Below the pieces are notes generated by a model. That model was not told where the DNA came from. It did not search any database and worked only from the letters and a program-made list of their open reading frames with translations. The translations under genes were made by a program, and so were the position numbers. From Enoplosus armatus (lineage: Eukaryota; Chordata; Actinopteri; Centrarchiformes; Enoplosidae), in NCBI RefSeq assembly GCF_043641665.1, contig NC_092183.1, forward strand, positions 5,667,501 through 5,731,500: DNA of 64,000 nucleotides, in the 5' to 3' direction. The first letter of the stretch is position 1. Every line of letters starts with the position of its first letter. Shown in pieces: positions 13,501-25,949 of this stretch.

Positions 13501-13985
13501 ACATAAGATGGATGGCGCGAGCTGATGACCTGCCTGTGCTCTCGTACACTTTTTTCTAATTACACCATAGTGCTGATTCACCACACATTCATTCCACAAT
13601 CTGACATGCCTCAAATTGATATTGTACAGTCTGACTCAGATTGCAACCAAGAATTTCTTACAACCTGACAGCGTGACACGCACACAATCATTGCTGTTGC
13701 AAGGTCTAAAGGCACCTTTTTATATTAGCAACTGTGTACTAAAGGAGTTGCAATAAAACATCAATAGCACAGCCCACCATCCCATGATATCTGGCCCCAC
13801 ACATACACACTAAACTAAACCCTTCTCTTTGACTAACCCTTAGCCTGACACGAAAGTTATAGCAGAGATTGAGCAGAATATAGTATAAGAGTACTGTATA
13901 TCTGAAGCATTAAATCTGCACTAATTGCATTAACTGTATACAACACTGCCATATTATCACCTCAGAAATTACAAAACATTTGCAT
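10593..13985. other. Unassigned non-coding stretch
   Basis: No gene recognised. It contains a short (AAT)n run near 10762-10775 and a short GAAA-type run near 11369-11380. The longest frame (135 codons from 12539) has no domain or composition that suggests coding. Confidence 0.45.
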
Positions 13986-14260
13986 TTACCAGCATGCAGC
14001 GACATTATTATTCATTATTAATGTTATCATTGGTGTCATGTTTCTTGCTACCTGCAGAATGTAAGTCCAATATGCATTTCCTTTCAGGTCTTTACCAGCT
14101 AGCTGCCAACTTTGGCTGTCTGCTGTTTCGTGCTGGGCTGGAAAAGGTTGATGAGAGCCATGAGAGTGAACCAAAACAGAAAGGTTGCAGGCCATAAAAC
14201 TAAAGCAATAAGCGAAAAGACACTTGTCTATTCTAAGCTGTAGTGCAGCTTTAAATTACT
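13986..14260. repeat. Dispersed repeat, diverged relative of the copy at about 42100-42580
   Basis: Shares ordered blocks with the region near 42160-42580: 'tcatgtttct.gctacct', 'aagtccaatat', 'gctgggctgg/gccaggctgg', 'gttgatgagag', and a terminal 'agtgcagctttaaa' (about 14245 here, about 42563 there). Same order and orientation in both places imply a common mobile-repeat ancestor. No coding capacity or terminal repeats were identified, so its class is unknown. Confidence 0.55.
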
Positions 14261-14355
14261 TTACAATAAAGTAAGCTACACAAGATCCTGAGTAATCAGA
14301 AAGGAATGAGAAGAGGGGAAGAAAGAGGAAATAACTGCTAATTAATGAATATATA

Positions 14356-14897
14356 CAGTGCTTAACAAATTTATTAGACCACCACCCAGTGTAAGGTGTT
14401 TGCCACCGCTGCCCTAAATTAACAGTATTGCTGATTACCAAAATATTTTATTTTTCTGTAATGGTTAATCCACCAGTATGTGCAAGCCAAGCTCTTTAAT
14501 CAAAATGATATCTTTAATGCTAAAATATAATTATTGTTGTTATCCATGAATTCTCAAACTTACTGTTTTACAAAAAAGAAGAAAAAAATAGTAAAGCACA
14601 TTATTATTCTTTGATTGAGATGCAAAATTACAGTTATTTACTTGCATTCCTGAACAGAAACATTTGTTTTGTGGTGGCAGGAATGCACGCTGTTATCAGG
14701 GACAAAGGAGGTCATACAGAATATTAAGATTTTTGGTTAATATATGTGAATAAGGACTATTTAGTTGTTCCAGTTTGTTATTTGCCTAATAAATAACAAT
14801 ACAATTTTTAGTTTGAAACAAGTTTTTGACAGATTTCTGAAATATTTGTGTTTTCTCATTTTTATGACAGGTGGTCTAATAAATTTGTTAAGGACTG
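14356..14897 (+). mobile_element. Non-autonomous Tc1/mariner-like DNA transposon
   Basis: A 542-bp element bounded by 28-bp terminal inverted repeats (14356-14383 and 14870-14897). Each starts CAGT(G/C)CTTAACAAATTTA and they differ at a single base. TA dinucleotides flank both ends (14354-14355 and 14898-14899), the target duplication typical of Tc1/mariner. The inside is too short for a full transposase of about 340 residues, so this is an internally deleted copy that would depend on transposase made elsewhere. A short coding remnant (separate entry) supports the Tc1 assignment. Near-identical ends suggest modest age. Confidence 0.85.
14677..14727 (+). pseudogene. C-terminal remnant of a Tc1-like transposase
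   Basis: The frame reads AGMHAVIRDKGGHTEY and then a TAA stop (14725-14727). Tc1-family transposases characteristically end in a stretch like 'AVI.AKGGHTKY', so this is the last piece of a transposase otherwise lost by internal deletion. The open reading continues upstream to about 14640 without catalytic motifs. It encodes no functional enzyme. Confidence 0.65.
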
Positions 14898-17722
14898 TAT
14901 ATATGTTCCTAAATAACTCAGAATTAAGGACTAACTTTGTGGTGAATAAGTGGGTCATTCAAAAATTTCACTCAGTTTGAAAAAAGTTCCAAGCCCTTTG
15001 TTGCCACACATACAACACCTCCTCTGCACTGTTGTGGGCAACAGAGTACAACAAAAACAGTCAAAAATCAAACCAAAGCATATAAATCATTTGCTTTCAG
15101 TTGGCACTGGTGGACAACTGGACACAAACACTACCAGTCCACTGTACCTTTCAGCTCCTGTCAGCTTGGCTAGCCGCTAGGCAGCCAGGCAGGCCGCTTG
15201 CCAAGTCCGACTGGCTGCTGTACCCGAGCACTAGCCGGGTAGCAGCACTATCAGCGGCAGCCTGAAGCAGTGACTCTCTGTTCTTCAGCCGTGGTCTCCT
15301 GCTCATAAAAAAAAATTAGACAATATAAAGTATCCATGTTCCTTGTGTGTATTTCCTTGTGTGTATTAGTATGTTTGTCTGCAATGCAGTTCTCAAATCT
15401 GAAGTGAGTTGTAGTGACGTCCCTAGGCGCAGAACTTTTCTCAGCCAGTGTCCCTGTTGTTCTGCCATCTATTGATGTCAGAAAATGTCAGTGGCAGAGG
15501 TGAAACTGGCTGTTGGCGCAGTGCAACGAACACTGGCAGGTATTTTGGAACATTATAGACATATTTCTACAAATGGAAATATACTTAAGGGTTTATCGTC
15601 ACACTCTTGAAACTAAAGTTATGTAAATCATAGCAGTGAACTGTCTGCATTTATGTTTGCCAAAGTTACATTATTCCAAATGCTCAATTGGTGTAAGTTG
15701 GTGTTTTAAACCAACATGCCAGACTAGAAAACAGCTTTTAATACACCTTTTCTCCTTGCTCTATGGGAGAGTGGCTGAAGAATACAGTGCAGTCTGTTTT
15801 TAAACTGCATTACCAAGTAATAATAATACACAGTAATGCAGGCTTGATGTTCACTGTAATGGAAGTTAAGACTCTACTGATTAATTTATTGAATGGAAAC
15901 CAGTGCTGTGTGGACTAAAAATACCTAAAAATCCCAAAGCGCATTATCCTGCATTCAGTAATGGCCAGCAAAAACTGTACAGTGTACATAAATTGTAGTT
16001 GAGAAACACTAGTATGATCTTTTGTTGCTTTAAACACATGGCCACTTTAATTCAACATGTATTGTGCTTATTATTTATATGTTTTGAATCTAAAGTGTCA
16101 TTGAGTAGGTATTGCAGTGCTGTGAAGGTGTTCATTAGATGGGGCACTAGTTGTTGAGAACCATCTGTACAGTTTATTCTAGTTTGGGGTTAATTTTTAA
16201 ACACTAATGTTGAGCAATAGAACACTTAATGAGGCATAAATACCACATTTTATGACTTTAGGGTACTCACGGCAATGGACTTCAGTGAGAGTGTGTATTC
16301 GAGGCCACGCGGCTCTTTCTACTGATTTTTCCTCTTTCCTTCAGTAAAAATAAATGGGCCTAATGGCACTCCAATTCTACACGCCACTTTCCAGCAGATG
16401 GCGGCTCCATGTGAGGCTTAACTAATCATAAACATGTAAATAATGCAAGGCACTCTGGCTGAGAGGGCTTGTTGTAGTGAGGTAGACAGAGAGAGACAGA
16501 GGGGACTTTGGGCTTCGCCAAACAGGATCACCCTGCCTGTGAGTCAGAACATTGCAAGTCCTGATACCACCCCATGGCAAATGCTTTCCATTAAATGATT
16601 TACATATTGATAGGGGTCATTCTCATGTTGGAGTAATCAAGACCTTATGTTTGCTCAAGCTGTCATTAATATTTACTGATGGATTTTGATTAAGACTTGG
16701 GCCTAAGGTTGTGATGACACAGTGCAGGAGGTGTCCAGTGGTATTAATGAGATTCGTCACAGATGAGAGATGTGAGCGCCGCTGTAAAGCACTTTTGTTC
16801 TTTTATCAGTTTGTGTCTGCCTACCTGATGAGTGAAGTCATTTCCAAGACTGCAGTGAAACAATATGTTCCCCTTGACACAAATCATTATCTTCAGGTGG
16901 TTCTTCAAGCTCGTTGACTTTTATCTTCACATTTTTTCAAGTAATTTGCTCCCCTTCAAGTGAAAACCCACAGATAGAAAGGCCTATCCATCCAGAGCCA
17001 TCCAATGATTGAAGAGATATTAGCTAATTTACCAGGAAACGATCTTGGTAGAAAAGGAGGAGGTTAATTACAGGCAAAGAGTGAGTCCGTCTATCTATCT
17101 ATTTATCCATTTATCTCTAGGTTCTTGTTTGTTTATTTGCTTTCTAATTGGTCAGTGTTGAAATCACAAACAAAGAAAAAACACAAATATAATGTGTTAC
17201 CAGTTATAAATAATACAAAAAAAACATCTGAAAAGACTCCCTGGTTTGCTTGTTTTGTCCCTCATTCATCCAGATGTCAAATGTTTGGGACCTTCTGAGA
17301 TGCACCCACAACATGCTGTAACTCTAAAACCTGCCTTCAAACAGTGCCCAAACATCTTTTAGCGATGTCTGTATTTGTTCGAGCAGAATCTGGTTATAAG
17401 GGTTAATGAAACACAGGGAGGTATGAGAAAAAAGGCAATGACCCACGTAGGTAAACGGCTTTTGAGGGATGATGTTTTGGTTCAAGGACGACACACTGAC
17501 AGAGGGCAAATAACAACTTCTTTGAAATTGAAGCACTCTCCTTCCCCTTGAAGAAAATAGAATGTTGCCTTCTTTGACAGAGACCTGTAGCCGAGGTTGA
17601 TTGGATTTGGGCTACATATATATATAAATATATGAAGAGGTGGGGGGGGGGGTCCTTTTGAAATCAACAAAACAGAAGAAATTAACTGTGGTAGAGCTAT
17701 TCTATTGATGAGGTGACAGTAT
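14898..17722. other. Unassigned stretch with a G+C-richer patch
   Basis: No gene recognised. A G+C-richer segment at about 15160-15300 is built from short variants of 'gctagccg', 'ggcagcc' and 'gctgc', and may belong to an unclassified repeat of about 15000-15560. A sequence matching the CTCF core consensus lies at 16391-16404. A poly-G run interrupts 17640-17652. Confidence 0.4.
16391..16404 (+). promoter_or_regulatory. Candidate CTCF-binding core motif
   Basis: ccagcagatggcgg fits the degenerate vertebrate CTCF core CCASYAGRKGGCRS at all 14 positions. CTCF marks insulators and loop anchors. Chance matches occur in 64 kb, so occupancy is unproven. Confidence 0.35.
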
Positions 17723-18249
17723 CTTAGCCGGCACAGCCAGACCACTTCGCAGGCACCGCCAGACCACTTCGCAAATGCGAATCAGTCAGGGACCTTTCAG
17801 TTCATTTTCGATTTCCAAGGGGCGTTATCAACGGGCGCAGACCAAAATGCCTCTGGAGGCAATTGGATAGACCTACAACCAACCAGGGCACTGAAATGAG
17901 TGACGTAGTGCTCAGCGTTGTGTCGGAAGTACGGCAAACTTTTTATTTAACAACAAAAGCTTTAAGTGCAGTTGTTCTTCTTAGAGATAATATACCGTCC
18001 AGTTCGTTTAATACTGACATGATAGTGGATTCAACAGACCGTTCCACATCAGTGGCAGCCATCTTGGTTGTATACGAAAATGCCTCGTTGTATCAAACCC
18101 ACCCCATATTAGATAGACAGTTGTGATTGGCGCGACCAATTGGGCCAGGTTGTTTGGTTAGAAATCTGTCTGAATGGGAGGGGGGCCAGACGTATCTGCC
18201 AGAACAAATAAAACACGGGCTCGCAGATTCGTCTGGCTTCCAGGCTAAG
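17723..18249. mobile_element. Inverted-repeat-bounded repeat, probably a non-autonomous DNA transposon
   Basis: The left end reads cttagccgg...gccagac and the right end, reverse-complemented, reads cttagcctgg..gccagac. These are related but imperfect terminal inverted repeats about 527 bp apart. The interior wording ('caattggatagacctacaacca', 'ctcgcagattcgtctggcttcc') is one I recall as recurrent in fish genomes. Near the left end a 16-bp segment (17736-17751) is repeated with 22-bp spacing (17758-17773). No target duplication is clear, so the superfamily is not assigned. No transposase is encoded. Confidence 0.6.
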
Positions 18250-20908
18250 AAGCACTGCAAATCATCCTTAAAATCTATGTAATAATTAATCAGATAACAA
18301 AGCTTGTCTAGACTTTTTGCACCTGGGGACCTTGGTTAAGAAAATAGAGCATGAATGTTTGATAAGACAAAGCTCCATGATGACAGTCTTAAGTGGTTGC
18401 CATGACCTGACTGGAAACTGGGTCATGTGATCTATCTTGCTTCAAGGCTTGAGATTATGACACTTTTGTAATTGTCAATTTGTAAGCAAATCTGGTGTTT
18501 GCAGTGGATTGTAGTGAATTAGACCTTGTCCAATTATTAGAGACATTAGCTACCTTTAAGAGATGAGTTTCAGCTTCAGACCCTGGTTCCAACTGTGCCC
18601 ACTGCTTCCAATATGCCTCTGATCAAGGGTACCTAACTGAATTTTTTATGTGTCTAAGCGAGCTCCAAGGATAGGTTTTGTGAACTAGCTTTTGGAATTC
18701 AACAAGAGCAACATACATTCAGTAACTGTTAACAAAACTGACCCAAAAGTTTCACTGGCACAGACAGATTAATAATGCATGAAATGTGTAAAATTGCATG
18801 AAACCTGTCAAAAACCTGAGTCCAGAAGCAGCTTCCTTGTTTCTCAGATGTCTGTAGTTGCTGACTGCAGCACTATATCACAGCAAACATTAGTTTGCAA
18901 CACAGAGCGTCTGGAGTGTGGACAGAGTATAGGGGATGTTTTTCTTTTGGCAAAAATCAACACTGCATCAGGCAATGTATGGGAGTGTATCCCTGCACAT
19001 TTAATGGACAGCAATCGACTCCAGATATTTACCACATCAAGGCTTCATTAGATGATGGGACTAGTCCCACATGAATCCCAGATGGATTTTAAGAATCTGC
19101 ATATCCACAGTTTATTAGAAGCCTGGTAACCTCCTGCTGTGAGAGGGTAGGCGCTGCCCCATTAAATTTTCCTCCCTTGTTCCTGACCTTGTCTGAGACA
19201 TGTCAGTCATTATCAAACATGCTTTAGATTTTCGTAAGTGTTCTTTGTGTTCTACACTGACTTATCTTTGGATGTGCACACCTCAAGACTGAATCTACAG
19301 TCTTCAGATACAACTAGCTACTGGACCTCTGGCCTAAGACATCAGTTTATTTAAAAATGAGCCCCATGCCTTTATTTTGAGATTAACTTTATTTGACGAA
19401 ATGAAATTCTGATGTTGGATAGAAAGTATCTCTCTGCACAGGAAAAAAAAACACTGAAACATGCAAACATGTACATTTTCTTTTAAGCAGCATCCAGGAC
19501 AGCTACTGCAGCCTCAAGCATTAGAGCTTTCTTTTCTTCTCAAAGCCCTTTCGTGTCCTTTGGTATCAAGCAATCTCACATCAGACACATTGGTAAAATG
19601 GAGAGTGTGGTGTATTGACATTACGTGACAGGATTTCTGGATATTGAAGTTCAAGCAGTTTTTAGACAGTTATCTCTCATTATCATTTTAGGCTGGCCAG
19701 CAGTATTAAGAGCAAAGAAATCAGAAGCCACAGTTCCACTGGTCGATATCATCTACAGAGTACAGCGAATGGTGCAGAAACTCAGATCATAACAATCAGG
19801 ATGTGTGTTACACTGCTGCTATGAGGCTGCAGTCAAGACTTTAACTTTGAAATAGAGAACATTGTCACTCACAGTACTTACACCAGGATGTAAAATGAGA
19901 ATTTTCTTATGGTAGTGAAAATAATTTCACTATATTCTCAAATGATTTAATGAATAATTAAAATACTTAAAGACGCATGCAAGCCTGTTTAGATATGCAT
20001 ACGAAATTGCACTAAAAAGTAAGCATTGTTATGTGTATCTTAAAAAGTAGAATTATGTTGTGGCCCAGATTTGCCTTTTTAATATTTCCTCCAGTCGTCT
20101 GACTGATGCTATCTTAGGTATACCCTTATTTACCACTGTAAACAACCCCTTTGCAAAATGATGACAGTCATATAGTTACCGTGGCTCCATTTACAATAAC
20201 AAAAGAGAACTAGTGCATTATTACCTAAAGTGTATGTTGCAGTCTAGTGGCTGCAAATTGGCATAACTACTTATGGAATGAAAATTACGATACTGAATAG
20301 ACTCACAGTGACAGCTGTAATACAATATTCTCCAAACAACAGACATTTCAATTGACTTCAGTGAACATAGTGATAAGCGAATGAGGCTCTTGCCACCAGG
20401 TCAATCAAACTGTGTGTAATAATAAAGATAGGTGAGGCCGCTACGAGGTGAATTGAAGAGTTACATTCCAAAATGAGAAATACACCACTTGAAAATCCTG
20501 ACACCTCGTCCCACAAAATAATTGCTGCCATGAAAGTAAAGAGATTTGGAGCTTTTATTGATGCTCTGAGTCATCTTCAGTCTTCAGGTGTGGGTGTGGA
20601 TTGGCTTGTCTGTCTTTTTGTAATATTTCCTGGTGAAATTAAGAAAACAATTTCAAAACTGATAGGACATTTTTGTACACACTTTCAAGTCATTCTGATA
20701 GATTAGACCACTGAGCCCCTCCCCCAAACAGTGCTTGTCCATTAGCAATCATAACTAGGCAAGGCAGGCCTGTCAAGCTTTGGATTTCTCCACACGTTGA
20801 AGCAGTGTGCATTTAATTATATGGATTATAATTTGTGTTGCCTTTCCAAAACAAAAAACACAAGAGCAAAAATGTAAGCAATCGATTCAATGCTAACTGG
20901 CTTATTAC
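18250..20908. other. Unassigned non-coding stretch
   Basis: A+T-rich sequence without a recognisable gene, repeat or domain. Frames are short and unconvincing. Confidence 0.5.
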
Positions 20909-21472
20909 TCCACCTGCTGAGGAGGCTGAGGTCCTTCGGTGTGTGCAGTAAACTGGTGGGGGGACAGCACGGACAGGGACAGGAGGAGGCTCAGCAGACT
21001 GATTAGGTGAGCCGGCTCTGTTCTGGACTGTCCGCTGGGCTCCATTGAGGAGGCGGAGGAGAGGAGGATGTTAGCCAAGCTGACATCCATCATGGACAAC
21101 ACCTCTCACCCCCTGCACGAGACTGTGGGGGCCCTTAGCAGCTCCTTCAGCAGCAGACTGTTACACCCACGGTGTAAGAAGGAGTGCTACCGCAGGTCGT
21201 TCATTCCTACAGCTATAAGACTGTTTAACAGCACGGCATCATTCTGTACATAAATCTGCACATCTGTTCATATTTTATATTTTCCGTGTATATATTTATT
21301 TTGTTCCTCATATTTCTTATATCTGTATTCATAATATGTATATTGTTTTTTTTTTTTTTTTAAATACTTCTGGTTTTTATTGTCTGCTGTGTGTTTCCGC
21401 ACCTTTCTGTCTTTGCTGCTGTGACTTGTACATTTCCCGACTGTGGGATAAATAAAGTCTATCTTATCTTTT
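20909..21472 (+). mobile_element. 3' fragment of a second LINE
   Basis: A 5'-truncated LINE end on the plus strand: decayed coding sequence for the C-terminal tail, then about 220 bases of 3' untranslated sequence with a T-run (about 21346-21360). It ends in 'gggataaataaagtctatcttatctt', the type of AATAAA-like plus (TATCT)n tail found on fish LINEs. An 8-bp direct repeat CTTATTAC flanks it (20901-20908 and 21473-21480) and is a candidate target-site duplication. The right copy abuts the tail microsatellite, so the exact junction is ambiguous. Confidence 0.8.
20911..21253 (+). pseudogene. Decayed LINE ORF2 C-terminus
   Basis: Reading plus-strand frames gives 'LLRRLRSFGVCSKL', then after a frame shift 'WGGDSTDRDRRRLSRLIR', an in-frame TGA at 21007-21009, then 'AGSVLDCPLGSIEEAEERRM'. 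It continues through 'HPLHETVGALSSSF...RLLHPRCKKECYRRSFIPTAIRLFN' to a TAA stop at 21251-21253. The order matches the extreme C-terminus of fish LINE reverse transcriptases. The shift suggests an internal deletion between FGVCS and WGGDS; the TGA is probably a mutated Arg codon. It is non-functional and lacks the RT core. Confidence 0.75.
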
Positions 21473-21480
21473 CTTATTAC

Positions 21481-24400
21481 AGTACTAACTGAGTGTCATT
21501 TCTAAAGCTTTCTAATTAACTACATTAGTTTGTGGGGTTAAAGGTTACGTCAAAAAAACAAACAAACGCGTTTATGACTGGCACATCGACTGTGTAGTAT
21601 TTCCCTGCTGTGTGGAAGCCAATCATAATGATGTATTAGCGTTTAGGCTAACGCTACTAGCTAAATTATGAGCAAAAGACCTGCTGTCTATCTTTTGAAA
21701 TCCCCGTGAGGAATGACTCATGCTGGCCAAACAAAGCGTTCAACTTAATTCATGGACAAAACTCAACAACAGAATGTAATGGAATTGTGGTAATGCAAAT
21801 CTTTATTCCCATATTTTTGTGCTTGTTTTATGGCTGTTTTGTACAATTTTGTAAAAGAATCATACAAACAGGACAATGTTGTCAAAGTCAATTCCTTTAT
21901 TGAGATTATGTAGAGTATGTAGATTTGCACATTTAAACTTTGCTCTAAATCAGGACTAAACCATCACACATTTCATGTATTTAAGCCCTGCTTCACTGCC
22001 TGCAGCTGCATAGAGATTTTAACTGCTGATGTGAGAAAAAGGTGGTTTAGCAATCTCTTACAAATACATTGTGATCATTTTGAGCTATCTTACTGTACAA
22101 ACATTACTTAATATTATAAACATCTAAGCAAAAACACACCAGTAACTAACTATATTACCTGATATGTGTAAGCTTCAACAAGATTAAGGTGTCTCAGTAT
22201 CCAATTGCTTCCTGCTGAACATGCAGCTGTTCACAAGAGGTGACTTCACGGCTTTCTCGTTGAATCCCCCCCCCACTTGCTGCTGAATGGCCCAGGGCCC
22301 ACGAGCCGAGGGAAGGAAACAGCACGGAATCGCTGTGGATGCAGCAGGATCAGGTCATAAGTGGTGTTTACCCTGTGGCCATTCGATAAGCTCATTTGCA
22401 TGCTGACCATGTTGGACCCTGCCCTGGTCACATTTGCATTTCACAGGTGGAAATTGCAGCAACCTCATCCATGACACATCAATACGCCTTTGTTGGTAAG
22501 TGAATAAACCGCTATTCTGCCCCTTTCAATAACAGGTGGTCTTTGCTGGCTAAAAAGACACCAGTGGAAAGGTATTAGAGGCATGTAATTAGTTTATTTG
22601 ACTGTGCAAACAGGAGCAGTGTGAAACAACAAAGGAAGCTGGACACCAACTCTGGAATAACATCAAGGACAATTGTAGAAACTGAACTGAAATGTGCAAC
22701 AATTATCTCTACAGCAAATCCTCCTCTTCCTGTCTAATCTACAATGGAATTTACACCCTATTTGATTAAGTAATTAGTAGAGGTCACAGATACACTTTGA
22801 TTAATAAAGAACGCAATCAAACTAACAATTACTACAATAATGTTGGGACGTTTGGTGTTAATGGGTCTTAAACGGAGTAATTGCACAGAGGATCACAGTA
22901 CAGTTACATACTGTGCTGTAGCTCCAAGATAATTATCTCAGTCTCATTATCCAACCTGTTTGTGATTCTCCTCAGTTCTTTTGTGTTTTGGGGCCTGGAT
23001 GCAGCCACGACACATGCTGAAAAATAGCCAGCGTGTCAATGAACTGTCAATGAAATGTGGTGCAACTGTAATTCAATGCCATTGTCCATCTAAATGTCAA
23101 CTAGCTGAGACCCATCAGAGGAAATCCCAAATCCTATTTCAAATCTCTCTTCGATTTCTATGTAAAGGAAAATGAATCAGAGCCTCAGTAATATGAACAT
23201 GGGGCAGATGACTCAAAGACCTGGGAAGGTGTTTCATATATTACCATATTAAGAGGATTATCTGCACTGAGAAGATAGGCTAGAGGGATGTGGTGAGCTT
23301 ATCTGCAGCAATGTGAAATTTATTCAATCTGTGTACTTTAGCACCTGTCTTTTAAAAGAGTATTTTCACCTTGATTGTGAAATTGTCTTGTCATTTTTAA
23401 TTGAAATGCATGGGCTAACCTCCAGAGGGGTCATTGCACAGGGTAGGAACGTTGTCCTGGCTGGAAAATGTAATCCCTTCAATTCCTTTAATCTGTGGAG
23501 GGAACTTGCCCTTCTCTTTTGATGTGCACTCTAATAATGCACCAAAAGACTGCCCCCGCAACCACAACACACCATATAGATTTTTGAGGCTTACAAGTTA
23601 ACTTGTGTGCTAAGTCAGGAAGATTTGGTCAGTGAGCTTTGTGGGAGATTATCACCCTCGACGTCCATTTTGAGCGACCTCCTCTTGTATATGTGAATCT
23701 CAGGGCACAGATTCCGTTTCTGCAGCGGTGCAGGTTCCCCCCATGTCAGCACATCAGATCATCTTTAAATTCACACCACATACTCTGTGAGCTTCGCTCA
23801 GGATTTCCACTCCTGAGAGGCATTTCTGTGAAGACAACGCAGGATGTGCTGGAATCATCCAGCTCTTTTGACCCCGTTTGAAGCCTATATGTCTTTTTAT
23901 TTCCAGAGAGGAATTGCTTGAACTTTTGTTGAAGAAGGTCAGTGTTTGTGCATCATAACAGAACATCAGTGCTCACAAATAATACTGATGTATGATCAGC
24001 AATGGATTTTTTCCATTTTGCTCAGAAAGAAAGCACTGACAACCATGTCAACCACCACCTATGATACAGACGTAATCAGAAATGAGGTGCAGCATCCGAA
24101 CATAACTGCAGTAAAAATGTGAAGGGTGATCATCCAAATGGTATTAGCAGGTATAACTTTCAAAGACTGAAATGTAGACCTGTAATTAGAGTGCCTTTAT
24201 CAAACCAATTAGTAAAATGTATAGCCTCCTTATTAATTTCAATCAGACCATTGCACCAGCATATCGTGGTTCTGACCTGAAGGGCGCAGGAAGCCGAAGT
24301 TGAGCTTGGCTCAAGTTTTGTTGCAATACAACACACATTTTTTGGCAATCAAATATGTGCAAACTTGGCAGAGTTGTAAAATCCTGTCTCAGGGAATTAG

Positions 24401-25949
24401 AAACTGCTGAGCAGTGTTTTGGTATCTGATAAGTCTTCAAACTCATAGAGGTATTTCTCCAATTGGACTTCCGGAATTGTATTTCACCAAATTAATAAAT
24501 GTAAATGTATGTCATCTTCTTGATGGAAACTGCAGCAGGAAGCATTTCAGCCTTTGTAAGATAGGAAACAGTAGAGCGCTAACAGGAAATTAAGGTGGAA
24601 ATATGGTGGATTACATTGTTGCCATGTTAAACCCCTGTGGCTCCAGGACTCCCTCAGCCAGCGATTCTTAATGCTGCGTCCTCATGAAAGCAAAAAGTAT
24701 GAGGTTTGTATGTGAAGATTCAACATTAATGAATGTGATTTATTGTTGTTTTTAATCCAGAATGTAGCGTCAAAATGCATCATCCATTCATGTTTTGTCA
24801 AAATCAGAACAGTGTTGCATAAGATATTATTATCATGTACAACAGACAGATAAACAGATAGACCCATCACAAACAGTACCCCTTTATCCCAGTTTCACCC
24901 TCTGGTTTCATTGTGTGACAACCACAGATGTGGGATAAAATGAGTTTATTGCTCCATCACTCTTGACAATCCTAGTCAATCCTATTTGTAAATCTACCAC
25001 ACTATAAACCTATAGTGTCAGTACAGAATCTTAATATAATCAGTTTTACAGCCCACTGGTTCAATCAAACCCTTTGCCTCTCCCTGTGGAATTGATTGAT
25101 ATCCCAAGTTAAACAGCAGGGTAAAGTGCATAGCCAATAATCGCAGCATGCACAACCTTTTTCACCTCTCTGCCTCTTCTGGATGCTCTGCGACAGCCAT
25201 AAAGAAGTCTGTAAAACAACTGCCGGTCTCCGTGACCTTCTGCCGGAGACAGTTCAGGGGGCTGACTCTCTCACCTAGTGGGCATGGCTATTTTATCTCC
25301 ACAGGCAACCTTGAGAAATGAATACCAAAACTGAAAGACTGAGGATGGGAAGGGATCTGGTGGAGAGAGAGAGACAGAAGCAGACACAGAGGGAGTGACA
25401 TGGGGAGTGAGAGAGCAAAGGAAAGAAAATGACTTGGCAGTCACCCAGGTGGATCATTACCTTCTGCTCCACAAATGTGATGTAGTGGAGAAGGTGAAAC
25501 TGATAGTTTGGAAATGAGAGGAGGGTGCTGGACTGATACTTAATCATTACCACCACTGCACCATGGCAGATAGCGGCTCCGGGCTTCAAGGTGTTCTCCC
25601 CTGATGTTCACTGGAACAGATCGACAAGCTTGTTCTCCGCCTCCAGAGGGAGGAGTGTGGCATGAAGCGATTAAAAACACACTGCCCACTTTGTAACTGT
25701 CCGCTAAGCGCTTAGGCCCAGCAAGAAAATATTTGCTCTGTTTCTCAGCGTTAGTTTGATTTATTGGTGCTGCAGTGTAAACACCACATGTGGACGTGTC
25801 ACTAATCTTTTCACATCGGTGTCCATTTCCTGTTCTGCTAAATTTAGACTCTATTCTAGTGACTTATTAGTGGCATGTTTACATAATGCACTGTCAATGC
25901 ACAACAATAATAGACTTTCCTGCAACTGTCTTTGGACTGTCAGAAAGAA
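21481..25949. other. Unassigned non-coding stretch
   Basis: No gene seen. Two copies of the POU octamer ATTTGCAT lie 38 bp apart at 22394-22401 and 22432-22439, in a moderately complex segment (22230-22520) that could be regulatory. A GA-rich run is present near 25361-25420. Confidence 0.4.

Noticed and set aside
14000..14260. Possible SINE
   Set aside because: No tRNA-like or 5S-like promoter boxes and no simple A-rich or short-repeat tail, so I left the class open.
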